Made by a program: the position numbers and the translations under genes
Assembly: GCF_036013955.1 (NCBI RefSeq)
Contig: NZ_CP107903.1
Span: 8,866,001-8,930,000 of the forward strand
From: Streptomyces sp. NBC_00459
GTDB taxonomy: Bacteria > Actinomycetota > Actinomycetes > Streptomycetales > Streptomycetaceae
Reading direction: 5' to 3'
DNA: 64,000 nt
Notes under the pieces: generated by a model
Told to the model about the DNA's origin: nothing
Databases searched by the model: none
The model's input: only the letters and a program-made list of their open reading frames with translations
Part shown: positions 16,371-24,935 of the stretch, piece after piece
Numbering within the stretch: the first letter of the stretch is position 1
Layout of the letters: every line of letters starts with the position of its first letter

Positions 16371-17405
16371 ATGGTGCAGATACCGAATTCGGCCGCCCCG
16401 GCGACGCCCCAGCCGCGCTCCGTGCCCACGAGCGCGGATGTGGCACGCCTGGCCGGCGTCTCGCGCGCAACCGTCTCCTACGTCCTCAACAACACCAGTG
16501 CCGTCCGGATCAGCGAACCCACCCGCCGTCGCGTCCACGAGGCCGCGAAGGAACTCGGGTACGTTCCGCACGCGGCGGCCCGCAGCCTGCGGGCCGGACA
16601 CAGCCGCCTGGTCCTGATGCCCGCGCCGAGCGTGCCCATCGGCCCGCTCTACAGCCAGTTCATCAACGAGCTCCAGTGGGCGCTCAGCCGCCTCGACTAC
16701 ACCGTCGTCCAGTACGCCTCCGTCGGTCTGCGCGGCGACGAGGCCGCCCGGGCCTGGGCCGAACTGCGGCCCGCCGCGGTCCTCGTGCCCGTCGGCGGGA
16801 TCGGACCGGAGGGTGTGGCCGTTCTCAAGCGCTCCGGCGCCCGGGCCGTCGTCACGCTCGGCACCGAACGCATCGAGGGCGCGCACAGCCTGCTCGTCGA
16901 CCATGCCGGAGTCGGCCGCGTCGCAGGCGCGCACCTGTACGCCCGTGGCCGCCGCCGGATCGGCGTCGTCGTGCCCGAGGAACACGGACTGAAGGTCTTC
17001 TCCAAGCCCCGCCTCGACGGGGTGCGCAGCGCGGTGGAGGGTACGGACGCCTCGGTGACCGTGCTGCCGCTCGCGTACGAGGAGGAGTCCGCCGCCCGCC
17101 TCGCCGACCGCTGGCCCGAACTCGGCCTGGACGGCGTGTTCGCGTTCAACGACGAGTACGCGATGCTCCTGATGCGGGCCCTGCAGGACGCGGGCGTCAC
17201 CGTCCCGGACGACACGGCACTGGTCGGCGCCGACGACCTGCTCCTCGGCCGGCTGCTGCGGCCCAGACTGAGCACGGTGCACATCGAACTCCCGGCCGGT
17301 CGGGATCTCGCGGAACTCGTCGACCGCGCCGTGCGCAACCCCGGTGCCGCCCCTGAGGCCCACCACGTCCACGGAGCGATGCTCGTCCACCGCGACTCCA
17401 GCTGA
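16371..17405 (+). CDS. LacI-family transcriptional regulator
   Basis: A 344-residue regulator. The LacI helix-turn-helix is at about residues 18-65 (TSADVARLAGVSRATVSYVLNN ... RRVHEAAKELGYVPHAAARSL), followed by a periplasmic-binding-protein-like effector domain (FAFNDEYAMLLMRALQDAGV, DDTALVGADDLLLGRL). The ATG at 16371 (MVQIPNSA) is preferred because homologues begin at a similar point; ATG 16359 and GTG 16338 are in frame too and none has a strong Shine-Dalgarno. Its probable operators are directly upstream. The next gene, 224 bp away in the same direction, is an aldehyde dehydrogenase and a candidate target, although no AAAGCGCTTT site was seen in that gap. Confidence 0.88.
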   Translation: MVQIPNSAAPATPQPRSVPTSADVARLAGVSRATVSYVLNNTSAVRISEPTRRRVHEAAKELGYVPHAAARSLRAGHSRLVLMPAPSVPIGPLYSQFINELQWALSRLDYTVVQYASVGLRGDEAARAWAELRPAAVLVPVGGIGPEGVAVLKRSGARAVVTLGTERIEGAHSLLVDHAGVGRVAGAHLYARGRRRIGVVVPEEHGLKVFSKPRLDGVRSAVEGTDASVTVLPLAYEEESAARLADRWPELGLDGVFAFNDEYAMLLMRALQDAGVTVPDDTALVGADDLLLGRLLRPRLSTVHIELPAGRDLAELVDRAVRNPGAAPEAHHVHGAMLVHRDSS

Positions 17406-17629
17406 ACCGGCGTCCGCACGCGGCGACTTGGGCGGCGCGGTTCTCGTACGGCGTGACTAGGATGTTGCACGCTCAACCAGTGGGGATGCCGTCGACCACC
17501 GGACGCCGTGTGCTGCTTCGCCGCGCGCCGGATCACCGCATCCCGCCCCGCGGCTGACGAACGGCCGCGAACCACACGGGACTCGCGTTCGCTCCGCGTG
17601 TCCCTCCGGTGACTGATCGGAGAGCCGCA

Positions 17630-19075
17630 ATGCCGTTGCTCGACCCCAAGACCTGGCAGTCCCACGCCGCCCGTCCCCTGTCGGGCCCCGAGTACACCGT
17701 CACCGAGCCCGCCACCGGCGAGGCGCTCGGCACGGTCGTGCTCGCCACCGGCGAGGACGTCGGACCGGCCGCGCAGGCCGCCCTTACCGCCCAGGCGGCC
17801 TGGGCACGCACCCCGCACTTCGTCCGTGCCGGAGTGCTCCGCAAGGCGGGTGACCTGTTCGCCGCGCACGCCGACGAACTGCGCGACTGGATCGTCCGCG
17901 AGTCCGGCTCGATACCCGGCAAGGCCGAGTTCGAACTGCACGTCGCCGCCCAGGAGTGCTACGAGGCAGCCGCCCTCGCCTCCCGCCCGGCCGGGCAGGT
18001 GCTGGCCTCCGAGGCGCCCCGGCTGTCGTACACACGGCGGGTACCCGTCGGAGTGGTCGGCGTGATCTCGCCGTTCAACGCCCCGCTGATCCTCTCCATC
18101 CGCTCCGTCGCCCCGGCCCTGGCGCTCGGCAACGCGGTCGTCCTGAAGCCGGACCCGCGCACGGCGGTCTGCGGCGGGCTGTCGCTGGCCGCGGTCTTCG
18201 CCGAGGCCGGCCTGCCCGAGGACCTGCTGCAGGTCCTGCCGGGCGGCCCGGACGCGGGCCAGGCTCTGGTCGCCGACCCGCTGGTGCCCGTCATCTCCTT
18301 CACCGGCTCCACAGCGGCCGGACGGGCCGTCGGCGAGGCGGCCGGCCGCCACCTGAAGCGCGCCCACCTCGAACTCGGCGGCAACTCCGCCATGATCGTC
18401 CTGGAGGACGCCGACCTCGACGCGGTGATCTCCACCGCCGCCTGGGGCTCCTTCTTCCACCAGGGCCAGATCTGCATGACGACCGGCCGTCACCTCGTCC
18501 ACCAGTCGTTGTACGGGGAGTACGTGGAGCGGCTCGCCGCCAAGGCCGACTCCCTCGCCGTCGGTGACCCGTACCGCGCCCAGGTGCACCTCGGTCCGAT
18601 CATCGACGGCTCCCAACTCGCCAAGATCCACGGCTTGGTGGAGTCCAGCACGGCCGCCGGCGCCAAACTGGCGGCGGGTGGCACGCACGAGGACCTCTTC
18701 TACCGGCCGACGGTCCTCGCCGGCGTCGACGACGGGACCCCGGCCTACGCGGAGGAGGTCTTCGGTCCGGTCGCCCCCGTACGCCCCTTCTCCACCCTCG
18801 ACGAGGCCGCCGCCCTCGCCTCGGCGGGCCCCTACGGGCTCTCCCTGGGCATCATCACCCGTGACACCGCGCGTGGCCTCGACCTCGCCGAACGCATCCC
18901 GACCGGGATCGTCCACATCAACGACCAGACGGTCAACGACGAGGCCGTGGCCCCCTTCGGCGGGGTCGCCGCGTCCGGCACCGGTGCGAGGTTCGGTGGC
19001 GAGGCCAACCTGGAGGCGTTCACGGACGTGCGGTGGACGACCGTACGGGGCGATGTGGCCCCGTACCCCTTCTAA
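17630..19075 (+). CDS. Aldehyde dehydrogenase (benzaldehyde/vanillin dehydrogenase-like)
   Basis: A 481-residue NAD(P)-dependent aldehyde dehydrogenase. The catalytic Glu lies in LELGGNSAMIVL and the nucleophilic Cys in FFHQGQICMTTGRH; GFTGS-type ISFTGSTAAGRAV marks the cofactor fold. The N-terminus MPLLDPKTWQS is the pattern of the benzaldehyde/vanillin dehydrogenase branch, suggesting oxidation of an aromatic aldehyde to the acid. ATG 17630 is chosen over GTG 17609 because GGAGAG sits 8 nt upstream. The adjacent LacI-family regulator may control it. It ends in a convergent gap holding copy 4 of the dispersed repeat. Confidence 0.9.
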   Translation: MPLLDPKTWQSHAARPLSGPEYTVTEPATGEALGTVVLATGEDVGPAAQAALTAQAAWARTPHFVRAGVLRKAGDLFAAHADELRDWIVRESGSIPGKAEFELHVAAQECYEAAALASRPAGQVLASEAPRLSYTRRVPVGVVGVISPFNAPLILSIRSVAPALALGNAVVLKPDPRTAVCGGLSLAAVFAEAGLPEDLLQVLPGGPDAGQALVADPLVPVISFTGSTAAGRAVGEAAGRHLKRAHLELGGNSAMIVLEDADLDAVISTAAWGSFFHQGQICMTTGRHLVHQSLYGEYVERLAAKADSLAVGDPYRAQVHLGPIIDGSQLAKIHGLVESSTAAGAKLAAGGTHEDLFYRPTVLAGVDDGTPAYAEEVFGPVAPVRPFSTLDEAAALASAGPYGLSLGIITRDTARGLDLAERIPTGIVHINDQTVNDEAVAPFGGVAASGTGARFGGEANLEAFTDVRWTTVRGDVAPYPF

Positions 19076-19103
19076 AGGCTCTGCCGGAAGGTCTCCATAC
19101 AGC

Positions 19104-19160
19104 CTGCGGTGCGTTGTGGCCGGTCGCGCAGTTCCCCGCGCCCCTGGGGGCTGCGCCCCC
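19104..19160 (+). repeat. Dispersed GC-rich intergenic repeat, copy 4
   Basis: TGCGGTGCGTTGTGGCCGGTCGCGCAGTTCC-type sequence (core at about 19117-19145) followed by hairpin-forming GGGGGC-TGC-GCCCCC. It lies between the convergent aldehyde dehydrogenase and thioredoxin genes and may serve as their terminator. Confidence 0.75.
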
Positions 19161-19184
19161 TCGGGGGCGCGGGCCCCGGTCGAG

Positions 19185-19562
19185 TTACTCGCCCTGCTGG
19201 GCCTGCTGCTCGGCGACCGACTTGCGGACCTCGTCCATGTCCAGCTTCCGGGCCTGCCCGATGACGTCCGTCAGGGCGGCCTCGGGCAGGGCACCCGGCT
19301 GCGCGAACACGGCGACCTGGTCCCGGACGATCATCAGCGTCGGGATCGACTGGATACCGAAGGCCTGCGCCAGCTCCGGCTGCGCCTCGGTGTCGATCTT
19401 GCCGAACACCAGGTCGGGGTTGTCCTCGGCGGCCTTCTCGTACACCGGGGCGAACTGACGGCACGGACCGCACCAGGACGCCCAGAAGTCGATCAGCACG
19501 AACTCGTTCTCCGTGACCGTCTGGTCGAAGTTCTCCTTGGTGAGCTCCACGGTGCTGCTCAT
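19185..19562 (-). CDS. trxA: Thioredoxin
   Basis: A 125-residue thioredoxin with the WCGPC active site (C31, C34), preceded by FVLIDFWAS and followed by the cis-proline loop IQSIPTLMIV. It reduces protein disulfides in the cytoplasm; no signal peptide is present. The ATG at 19560-19562 has AGAGGA upstream. The C-terminal tail (MDEVRKSVAEQQAQQGE) is slightly longer than in minimal thioredoxins. It is divergent from a disulfide-type flavoprotein gene, although no thioredoxin reductase is encoded here. Confidence 0.95.
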   Translation of the reverse strand: MSSTVELTKENFDQTVTENEFVLIDFWASWCGPCRQFAPVYEKAAEDNPDLVFGKIDTEAQPELAQAFGIQSIPTLMIVRDQVAVFAQPGALPEAALTDVIGQARKLDMDEVRKSVAEQQAQQGE

Positions 19563-19687
19563 GACCTGATTCCTCTTCCTGCTGTCGGGTCTTTGCCGGT
19601 GGCGCTCGCACAACACGGCCCGGCCACCGCGTATTCCGCGCCCATACCCGTGTGGCCACGGGCCACGCCACCTACCAGACTGAGCCC

Positions 19688-21124
19688 ATGACGGAAACGG
19701 AAACCAACGTGTACGACGTCGTGGTGCTCGGTGCCGGACCCGTGGGGGAGAACGTGGCCGACCGCACCCGCGCGGCCGGCCTGTCCACCGCGATAGTGGA
19801 GAGCGAACTCGTCGGCGGCGAGTGCTCCTACTGGGCCTGCATGCCCAGCAAGGCCCTTCTGCGCCCGGTCATCGCCCGCGCCGACGCCCGACGGGTACCC
19901 GGCCTGCGCCACCTCGTCCAGGGCCCCCTGGACGCCGAAGCGGTCCTCGCCCACCGCGACTACGAGACCTCGAACTGGCAGGACGACGGACAGCTCGGCT
20001 GGCTGGAGAGCATCGGCGCAGACCTCTACCGGGGCCAGGGACGCCTGGCCGGCCCGCGCACGGTGACCGTGACGGGTGAGGACGGCTCGACGCGGACGCT
20101 GACGGCCCGGCACGCGGTCGCGGTGTGCACGGGCACCAGCGCCCAACTGCCCGACCTGCCGGGCCTCGCCGAGGTCGGGCCCTGGACCAGCCGCGAGGCG
20201 ACCAGCGCCAAGTCGGTGCCCGGCAGTCTGATCGTCGTCGGCGGCGGTGTCGTCGCCGTTGAGATGGCCACGGCCTGGCAGGCACTCGGCTCGCGGGTCA
20301 CCCTGCTCGTCCGCGGCAAGGGCCTGCTGCCCCGTATGGAACCGTTCGCCGGCGAACTGGTCGCCGAGGCACTGGCGGAGGCGGGCACCGACGTCCGTAC
20401 CGGTACCTCGGTGCAGTCGGTGACCAGGGAGAACGGCACCGTCGTGGCGGTCACCGGCACCGGCGACCGGATCGAGGCCGACGAGATCCTCTTCGCCACC
20501 GGACGCGCCCCGCGCACCGACGACATCGGCCTCGACACGGTCGGCCTGGAGCCGGGCTCCTGGCTGTCGGTCGACGACAGCCTCCGGGTCACCGACAGCG
20601 AGTGGCTGTACGCGGTCGGCGACGTCAACCACCGCGCCCTCCTCACCCACCAGGGCAAGTACCAGGCCCGGATCGCGGGCGCCGCCATCGCCGCCCGCGC
20701 GGCCGGAGTACCGCTCCTGGAGACCGACCCCTGGGGCGCCCACTCGGCGACAGCCGACCACGGCGCCGTCCCGCAGGTCGTCTTCACCGACCCGGAGGCG
20801 GCGTCCGTCGGCCTCTCCCTCGCCGAGGCGGAGCAGGCGGGCCGCCGGGTGCGCGCGGTCGACGTGGAGTTCTCCTCGGTGGCGGGCGCCGGCCTGTACG
20901 CCGACGGCTACCGGGGTCGCGCCCGCATGGTCGTCGACCTGGACCGCGAGACCCTGCTCGGCGTGACCTTCGTCGGCCCCGGCGTCGGTGAACTGATCCA
21001 CTCGGCGACCGTCGCCGTCGCCGGCGAGGTGCCGCTGGGACGGCTGTGGCACGCGGTGCCGTCGTATCCGACGATCAGTGAGGTCTGGCTGCGGCTGCTG
21101 GAGGCCTTCCGGGACGGGAAGTAG
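19688..21124 (+). CDS. Class I pyridine nucleotide-disulfide oxidoreductase
   Basis: A 478-residue FAD enzyme of the dihydrolipoamide-dehydrogenase/mercuric-reductase type. FAD loop: VVVLGAGPVGENVA; redox disulfide: C46-SYWA-C51 in GGECSYWACMPSKALL; NAD(P)H loop: LIVVGGGVVAVEMATAWQALGSRVTLLVRG; FAD ATG motif: WLYAVGDVN. In place of the usual C-terminal HPTxSE, which carries the catalytic His, it has YPTISE (VPSYPTISEVWLRLLEA), so the His-Glu dyad is absent or shifted. The ATG at 19688 is preferred to the longer GTG/ATG frame at 19652. The substrate is unknown. Divergent from trxA. Confidence 0.87.
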   Translation: MTETETNVYDVVVLGAGPVGENVADRTRAAGLSTAIVESELVGGECSYWACMPSKALLRPVIARADARRVPGLRHLVQGPLDAEAVLAHRDYETSNWQDDGQLGWLESIGADLYRGQGRLAGPRTVTVTGEDGSTRTLTARHAVAVCTGTSAQLPDLPGLAEVGPWTSREATSAKSVPGSLIVVGGGVVAVEMATAWQALGSRVTLLVRGKGLLPRMEPFAGELVAEALAEAGTDVRTGTSVQSVTRENGTVVAVTGTGDRIEADEILFATGRAPRTDDIGLDTVGLEPGSWLSVDDSLRVTDSEWLYAVGDVNHRALLTHQGKYQARIAGAAIAARAAGVPLLETDPWGAHSATADHGAVPQVVFTDPEAASVGLSLAEAEQAGRRVRAVDVEFSSVAGAGLYADGYRGRARMVVDLDRETLLGVTFVGPGVGELIHSATVAVAGEVPLGRLWHAVPSYPTISEVWLRLLEAFRDGK

Positions 21125-21151
21125 GAACCGGCGGTCGGCGGGGACGGGCGG

Positions 21152-21793
21152 TCAGAGGGGGAATCCGAGCTCCTCGGCCGCCTGCGCGGGGGTCGGCTGG
21201 GCCCACCGCTCAGCCATGGCGGCGCCGGAGGACAGCGAGCGCAGCTCCGCACGGTCGAGATAGAGCGTGCCGTCCAGATGGTCTGTCTCGTGCTGGACGA
21301 TCCGGGCCGGCCACCCGGTGAACACCTCGTCCACCGCGTGCCCGTACTCGTCCTGGCACGTGAGCCGCACCGCCGCGGGCCGCGACACCACCGCCTGCCA
21401 GCCCGGCACACTCAGACAGCCCTCGAAGAACGCGGCCCGCTCGGCACCCACAGCCTCGTACGACGGATTCACCAGCACCCGGAACGGCAGCGGCACGCGC
21501 CCGCGCACCACCCGCACCTCCTCCGGCACCGGCGCCGGGTCCTCGATGACGGCGATCCGCAGCCCCACCCCGACCTGCGGCGCCGCCAGACCGACGCCCG
21601 GTGCGGCACGCATGGTCTCGCGCAGCGCCTCGACGAAACGGGCCAGCAGCTCCGGACCGAGCTGCCCGTCGAAGGGCACGGTGCCACGGCGCAGCACCGG
21701 GTCGCCGGCGGCGACGATCGGCAACGGGCCGCCGACGGCGAGGAGTCGTTCGACCCGGTCGACAAGGGTGCTCGGGTCATGGGGAGTTGCCAT
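21152..21793 (-). CDS. def: Peptide deformylase
   Basis: A 213-residue metalloenzyme that removes N-formyl groups from nascent proteins. All three motifs are intact: GVGLAAPQ (66-73), EGCLS with metal ligand C126, and QHETDH (167-172) with the two His ligands and catalytic Glu. There is an N-terminal extension of about 25 residues, as in several actinobacterial PDFs. ATG 21791-21793 starts the protein; the longer upstream frame is non-homologous. It is convergent with the flavoprotein gene (27-bp gap). Streptomyces carry several def paralogues, so this may not be the main one. Confidence 0.93.
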   Translation of the reverse strand: MATPHDPSTLVDRVERLLAVGGPLPIVAAGDPVLRRGTVPFDGQLGPELLARFVEALRETMRAAPGVGLAAPQVGVGLRIAVIEDPAPVPEEVRVVRGRVPLPFRVLVNPSYEAVGAERAAFFEGCLSVPGWQAVVSRPAAVRLTCQDEYGHAVDEVFTGWPARIVQHETDHLDGTLYLDRAELRSLSSGAAMAERWAQPTPAQAAEELGFPL

Positions 21794-21996
21794 GGCGCCA
21801 GGATGCCATGCGCCTCTGACACCCGGCGCCCGCGAATGTGACGTACGCCACTGACGTGGCCGGGAACTCGACGGCCCGGCGGTCCGACTACTGAACCGTC
21901 CCCACCGTCGTACCGCCCGGAGTCGTCCCCACCCGGCCGCCACCCCCACAGCCGTCTTGCCCGCTCACACTCCCCAGCCCACCGGAGAGCCCGCCG

Positions 21997-23421
21997 ATGT
22001 CCATCGCTCCCACGACCACGACGGACGAATCCCCGGATGCACCGGACTCGTCGAAACCCTCCGCCCCGGTGAAGCCGTCCGCAGCCGCCACGCTCCGTCC
22101 GCTCGTCCTGCGGCTGCACTTCTACGCGGGTCTGCTCGTCGCCCCGTTCCTGCTGGTCGCTGCTCTGAGCGGGGCTCTGTACGCGGCCTCCTTCCAGGCC
22201 GAGAAGATCATCTACGCGGACGAGTTCACGGTCTCCGCAGGGGACACCAAGCTGCCGATCTCCGAGCAGGTGGCCGCGGCCCGCAAGGCCCATCCCGAGG
22301 GCACCGTCGCGGCCGTGCGCCCCTCGCCCGAGGACGACGCCACGACGAGGGTCATGCTGTCCGGCGTCGCCGGTGTCGGCGAGGGACATACGCTCGCCGT
22401 GTTCGTCGACCCGTACACCGCCAAGGTGGAGGGCGCGCTCGAACAGTACGGGTCGACGGGCGCGCTGCCCCTGCGTACCTGGCTCAGCGAGTTCCACCGC
22501 AATCTGCACCTGGGTGAGAGCGGCCGCCTCTACAGCGAACTCGCCGCGAGCTGGCTGTGGGTGATCGCGGGCGGCGGCCTGGTGCTGTGGTTCGCCCGCC
22601 GCCGTACCCAGCGCAAGGTGCGCGGCACCAGCGGACGCCGCCGCACCCTCGGGCTGCACGGCACCGTAGGAGTCTGGGCCTCGGCCGGCTTCATCTTCCT
22701 CTCCGCCACCGGCCTGACCTGGTCGACGTACGCGGGCGCCAACATCGACGTCCTGCGCACCTCCCTCGGCCAGTCCACCCCCTCCATCTCGGCGGCGGGC
22801 GGCGAGCACACGGGCCATGGCGCGGCGGCCGGCACCGGGAGCACCGGCGAGCACGGTGTCGGCCTCGACAAGGTGCTGGCCGCGGCCCGCGCCGAGGGCC
22901 TGAGCGACCCGGTGGAGATAGTCCCGCCCGCGGACGAGTCCTCCGCGTACGTCGTGAAGCAGGTCCAGCGCAGCTGGCCCACCAAGCAGGACGCGGTCGC
23001 CGTGGACCCGTCGACCGGCGAGGTCCTCGACGTCCTCCGGTTCGCGGACTACCCGGTGCTCGCGAAGCTGACCCGCTGGGGCATCGACGCGCACACCGGG
23101 GTCCTGTTCGGGATCGTCAACCAGCTCGCGCTGATGGCCCTCGCGCTCTCGCTCGTCCTGCTCATCCTGTGGGGCTACCGCATGTGGTGGCAGCGTGGCC
23201 GGGCCTCCGCCTTCGGCCGCCCGATCCCGCGCGGCGCCTGGCAGCAGGTGCCCCCGCTGCTCCTCGTGACGCTGATGGCGGGCGTGGCCGTCGTGGGCTA
23301 CTACGTTCCGCTGCTCGGCATTCCGCTGGCCGCCTTCATCGCCGTCGACGTGGTCCTGGGCGAGATCGACCACCGGCGGGGCGGACGCACGCGCGGGGAG
23401 CGGGTCGTCGGCGCGAAGTAG
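21997..23421 (+). CDS. PepSY-associated transmembrane protein
   Basis: A 474-residue membrane protein with four main hydrophobic segments: about 45-65 (HFYAGLLVAPFLLVAALSGA), 185-200, 225-245 and 370-390, plus a C-terminal pair. Two extracytoplasmic PepSY-like regions contain the DPYTAKVEGAL and DPSTGEVLDVL turns, and paired His residues flank the helices (LRLHFYAG, FHRNLHLG, LGLHG, DAHTG). The family (PF03929) includes putative iron/haem-linked membrane reductases. The ATG follows GGAGAG. It is divergent from def and is not followed by iron genes, so the role remains unassigned. Confidence 0.82.
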   Translation: MSIAPTTTTDESPDAPDSSKPSAPVKPSAAATLRPLVLRLHFYAGLLVAPFLLVAALSGALYAASFQAEKIIYADEFTVSAGDTKLPISEQVAAARKAHPEGTVAAVRPSPEDDATTRVMLSGVAGVGEGHTLAVFVDPYTAKVEGALEQYGSTGALPLRTWLSEFHRNLHLGESGRLYSELAASWLWVIAGGGLVLWFARRRTQRKVRGTSGRRRTLGLHGTVGVWASAGFIFLSATGLTWSTYAGANIDVLRTSLGQSTPSISAAGGEHTGHGAAAGTGSTGEHGVGLDKVLAAARAEGLSDPVEIVPPADESSAYVVKQVQRSWPTKQDAVAVDPSTGEVLDVLRFADYPVLAKLTRWGIDAHTGVLFGIVNQLALMALALSLVLLILWGYRMWWQRGRASAFGRPIPRGAWQQVPPLLLVTLMAGVAVVGYYVPLLGIPLAAFIAVDVVLGEIDHRRGGRTRGERVVGAK

Positions 23422-23430
23422 GTACGAGAG

Positions 23431-23467
23431 ACGGCCCGGTTCCCCTCCTGGGCGGGGGCCGGGCCGT
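23431..23467. terminator. Bidirectional terminator hairpin
   Basis: ACGGCCCGG (23431-23439) pairs with CCGGGCCGT (23459-23467), extended inward by CCCC/GGGG past a small bulge. It lies between the convergent PepSY and TPR genes. Confidence 0.8.
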
Positions 23468-23487
23468 CGTGTCCGTCGTACGGGGAT

Positions 23488-23838
23488 CTACTCGAAGTCG
23501 CCCGCGAGGGCCGAGGCGAGCTTCATGTGCGGTGCGGCCTCCTCGTGGCGGCCCTGGCGCTGGAGCGTGCGTCCGAGCATCAGCCGGGCGTACTGCTCCA
23601 CCGGGTCGCGCTCCACGAGGACGCGCAACTCGGCCTCGGCTCGCTGCAGTTGGGCCGAGTGGTAATAGGCACGGGCCAGCAACAGCCGGGGCGCGGTCTG
23701 CTCCGGCACCTCCTTGACCAGCCCGTCCAGAACACGCGCCGCGCCGGCGTAGTCCTTGGCGTCGAAGAACAGCCCCGCCCGCTCCCAGCGCTCCGCGGCG
23801 GTTCCGTGGTCGTAGTACGTGTACGTCGTGGTCTCCAC
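23488..23838 (-). CDS. Small tetratricopeptide-repeat protein
   Basis: A 116-residue protein made almost entirely of helical TPR-like repeats: AERWERAGLFFDAKDYAGAARVLDGLV, PRLLLARAYYHSAQLQRAEAELRVLV and YARLMLGRTLQRQGRHEEAAPHM. TPR proteins act as protein-binding scaffolds. GTG 23838 is chosen because AAGGAGG lies 5 nt upstream; ATG 23883, 45 bp earlier, has no signal and would overlap the upstream gene's stop. It follows the two MarR-type genes in the same direction and may be their co-transcribed third gene, 41 bp downstream. Confidence 0.8.
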   Translation of the reverse strand: METTTYTYYDHGTAAERWERAGLFFDAKDYAGAARVLDGLVKEVPEQTAPRLLLARAYYHSAQLQRAEAELRVLVERDPVEQYARLMLGRTLQRQGRHEEAAPHMKLASALAGDFE

Positions 23839-23879
23839 TCGTGCCTCCTTCGGCAGTGCTAACCGGCCGGAGCGGTTAT

Positions 23880-24341
23880 TCATTCCGCCGCTGATCCGGC
23901 CATCGCGGCCAGTTCCCTGTTCGCCCGCTCGTTGATCAGTGACAGCACCCGGCCGGCGGTGACCAGGTCGGCGTCCGGGATGTCGGCGTAGATCCGCGCG
24001 GAGATCGGGGCGGTCTCGGCGCTGGTGGCGCGGTACAGCTCGCGTCCCGCGTCCGTCATGGTGAGGAAGGACGTGGACCCGGCTGTCAGCAACCGGCTCT
24101 CGACGAGTTCCTCGACGACCGACCGCACGGTTGCCTCGTCGATCTTCAGCGCGTGGACGACGTCACCGACCAGCCGCTCGCGGTCGACGGGCCCGTCGGC
24201 GACGGAGACGAGCCCGAGTGTCACCGACTGCTGGAAGGTGGCGCCGTGCCGGGCCAGCACGGTCTCGAGGATCGCCCGCCCGGCGTAGTGGGCGAGCGCT
24301 ATGACGCGGGGATTCAGGGCGGGAGCGGTGGATGTGGTCAT
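23880..24341 (-). CDS. MarR-like winged-helix protein
   Basis: A 153-residue protein with a predicted winged helix: VVHALKIDEATVRSVVEELVESRLLTAGSTSFLTMTDAGRELY. The flanking N- and C-terminal helices (NPRVIALAHYAGRAILETVLARHG; DLVTAGRVLSLINERANREL) would form the MarR dimer interface. Its ATG overlaps the stop of the preceding MarR gene by 4 nt (ATGA), so the two are translationally coupled. It may be a second regulator of the same stimulus or a heteromeric partner. Confidence 0.8.
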   Translation of the reverse strand: MTTSTAPALNPRVIALAHYAGRAILETVLARHGATFQQSVTLGLVSVADGPVDRERLVGDVVHALKIDEATVRSVVEELVESRLLTAGSTSFLTMTDAGRELYRATSAETAPISARIYADIPDADLVTAGRVLSLINERANRELAAMAGSAAE

Positions 24342-24814
24342 GACTGCTCCTTCTCGGGGTCGGCGTGGAGCGGGGTGTCGAGCAGTAGTGCCAGTTCGCG
24401 GGTGAAGTCCCGGGTGCGCTCGCTGTCCAGGCCGCCGAGGGGCTCCAGCAACTGCTGAAGCAGCCGCTGTACGACCTTGATCGCACGCCGGGTGACGTCA
24501 CTGCCCTCCTCGGTGAGGGCCAGTCGCACCGCTCGGGGGTCCTGTGGGTCCCGGGTGCGTTCGAGCAGACCGGCGGTCTCCAGGGCTCGGGCGAGCTTCG
24601 ACACGTAGAGCGGTTCGAGGCCGGTGCGGTCGGCGAGCTGCCGCTGGCTGGGGCGCGGACCGGCGCGCCGCATGCCGTGCAGCGAGGCGACCAGTGCGTA
24701 CTGCGCGTGGGTCAGCCCCAGGGGGGCGACCGCCCGGTCGACGGCCACGCGCCACTTCGTCGACAGACGCCAGACCAGGTAACCGGGTGTCTCACCCTCG
24801 GATGTCGAACTCAT
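24338..24814 (-). CDS. MarR-family transcriptional regulator
   Basis: A 158-residue MarR repressor: APLGLTHAQYALVASLHGM, the recognition region RPSQRQLADRTGLEPLYVSKLARALETAGLLERTRDPQDPRAVRLALTEEG-type wing, and C-terminal dimer helices. The wing carries the conserved D-x-R motif (DPRAVRL). It is first in a two- or three-gene operon. A 15-bp tandem repeat overlapping the likely -10 box just upstream is the probable autoregulatory operator. Confidence 0.9.
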   Translation of the reverse strand: MSSTSEGETPGYLVWRLSTKWRVAVDRAVAPLGLTHAQYALVASLHGMRRAGPRPSQRQLADRTGLEPLYVSKLARALETAGLLERTRDPQDPRAVRLALTEEGSDVTRRAIKVVQRLLQQLLEPLGGLDSERTRDFTRELALLLDTPLHADPEKEQS

Positions 24815-24825
24815 GGCCGATACCG

Positions 24826-24853
24826 TACATGGCTACTATATACATGGCTACTA
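24826..24853 (-). promoter_or_regulatory. Tandem operator-like repeats over the marR promoter
   Basis: On the minus strand TAGTAGCCATGTA occurs twice with a 15-bp period (rc of 24841-24853 and 24826-24838). TATAGT (rc of 24835-24840), a good -10 box, overlaps the second copy, with the ATG 20 nt further on. A head-to-tail pair rather than a palindrome is unusual for MarR. Confidence 0.55.
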
Positions 24854-24935
24854 AATTCTCGCGAGGCTCCGAACCGGGCCGTCACGGTCATCTGCTCCGC
24901 AGCGGCGGTGGCGGCAGCGCCGGTGACGGTGTCGG

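Noticed and set aside
21125-21151. Terminator between the flavoprotein and def genes
   Set aside because: The 27-bp convergent gap is too short and shows no convincing stem.
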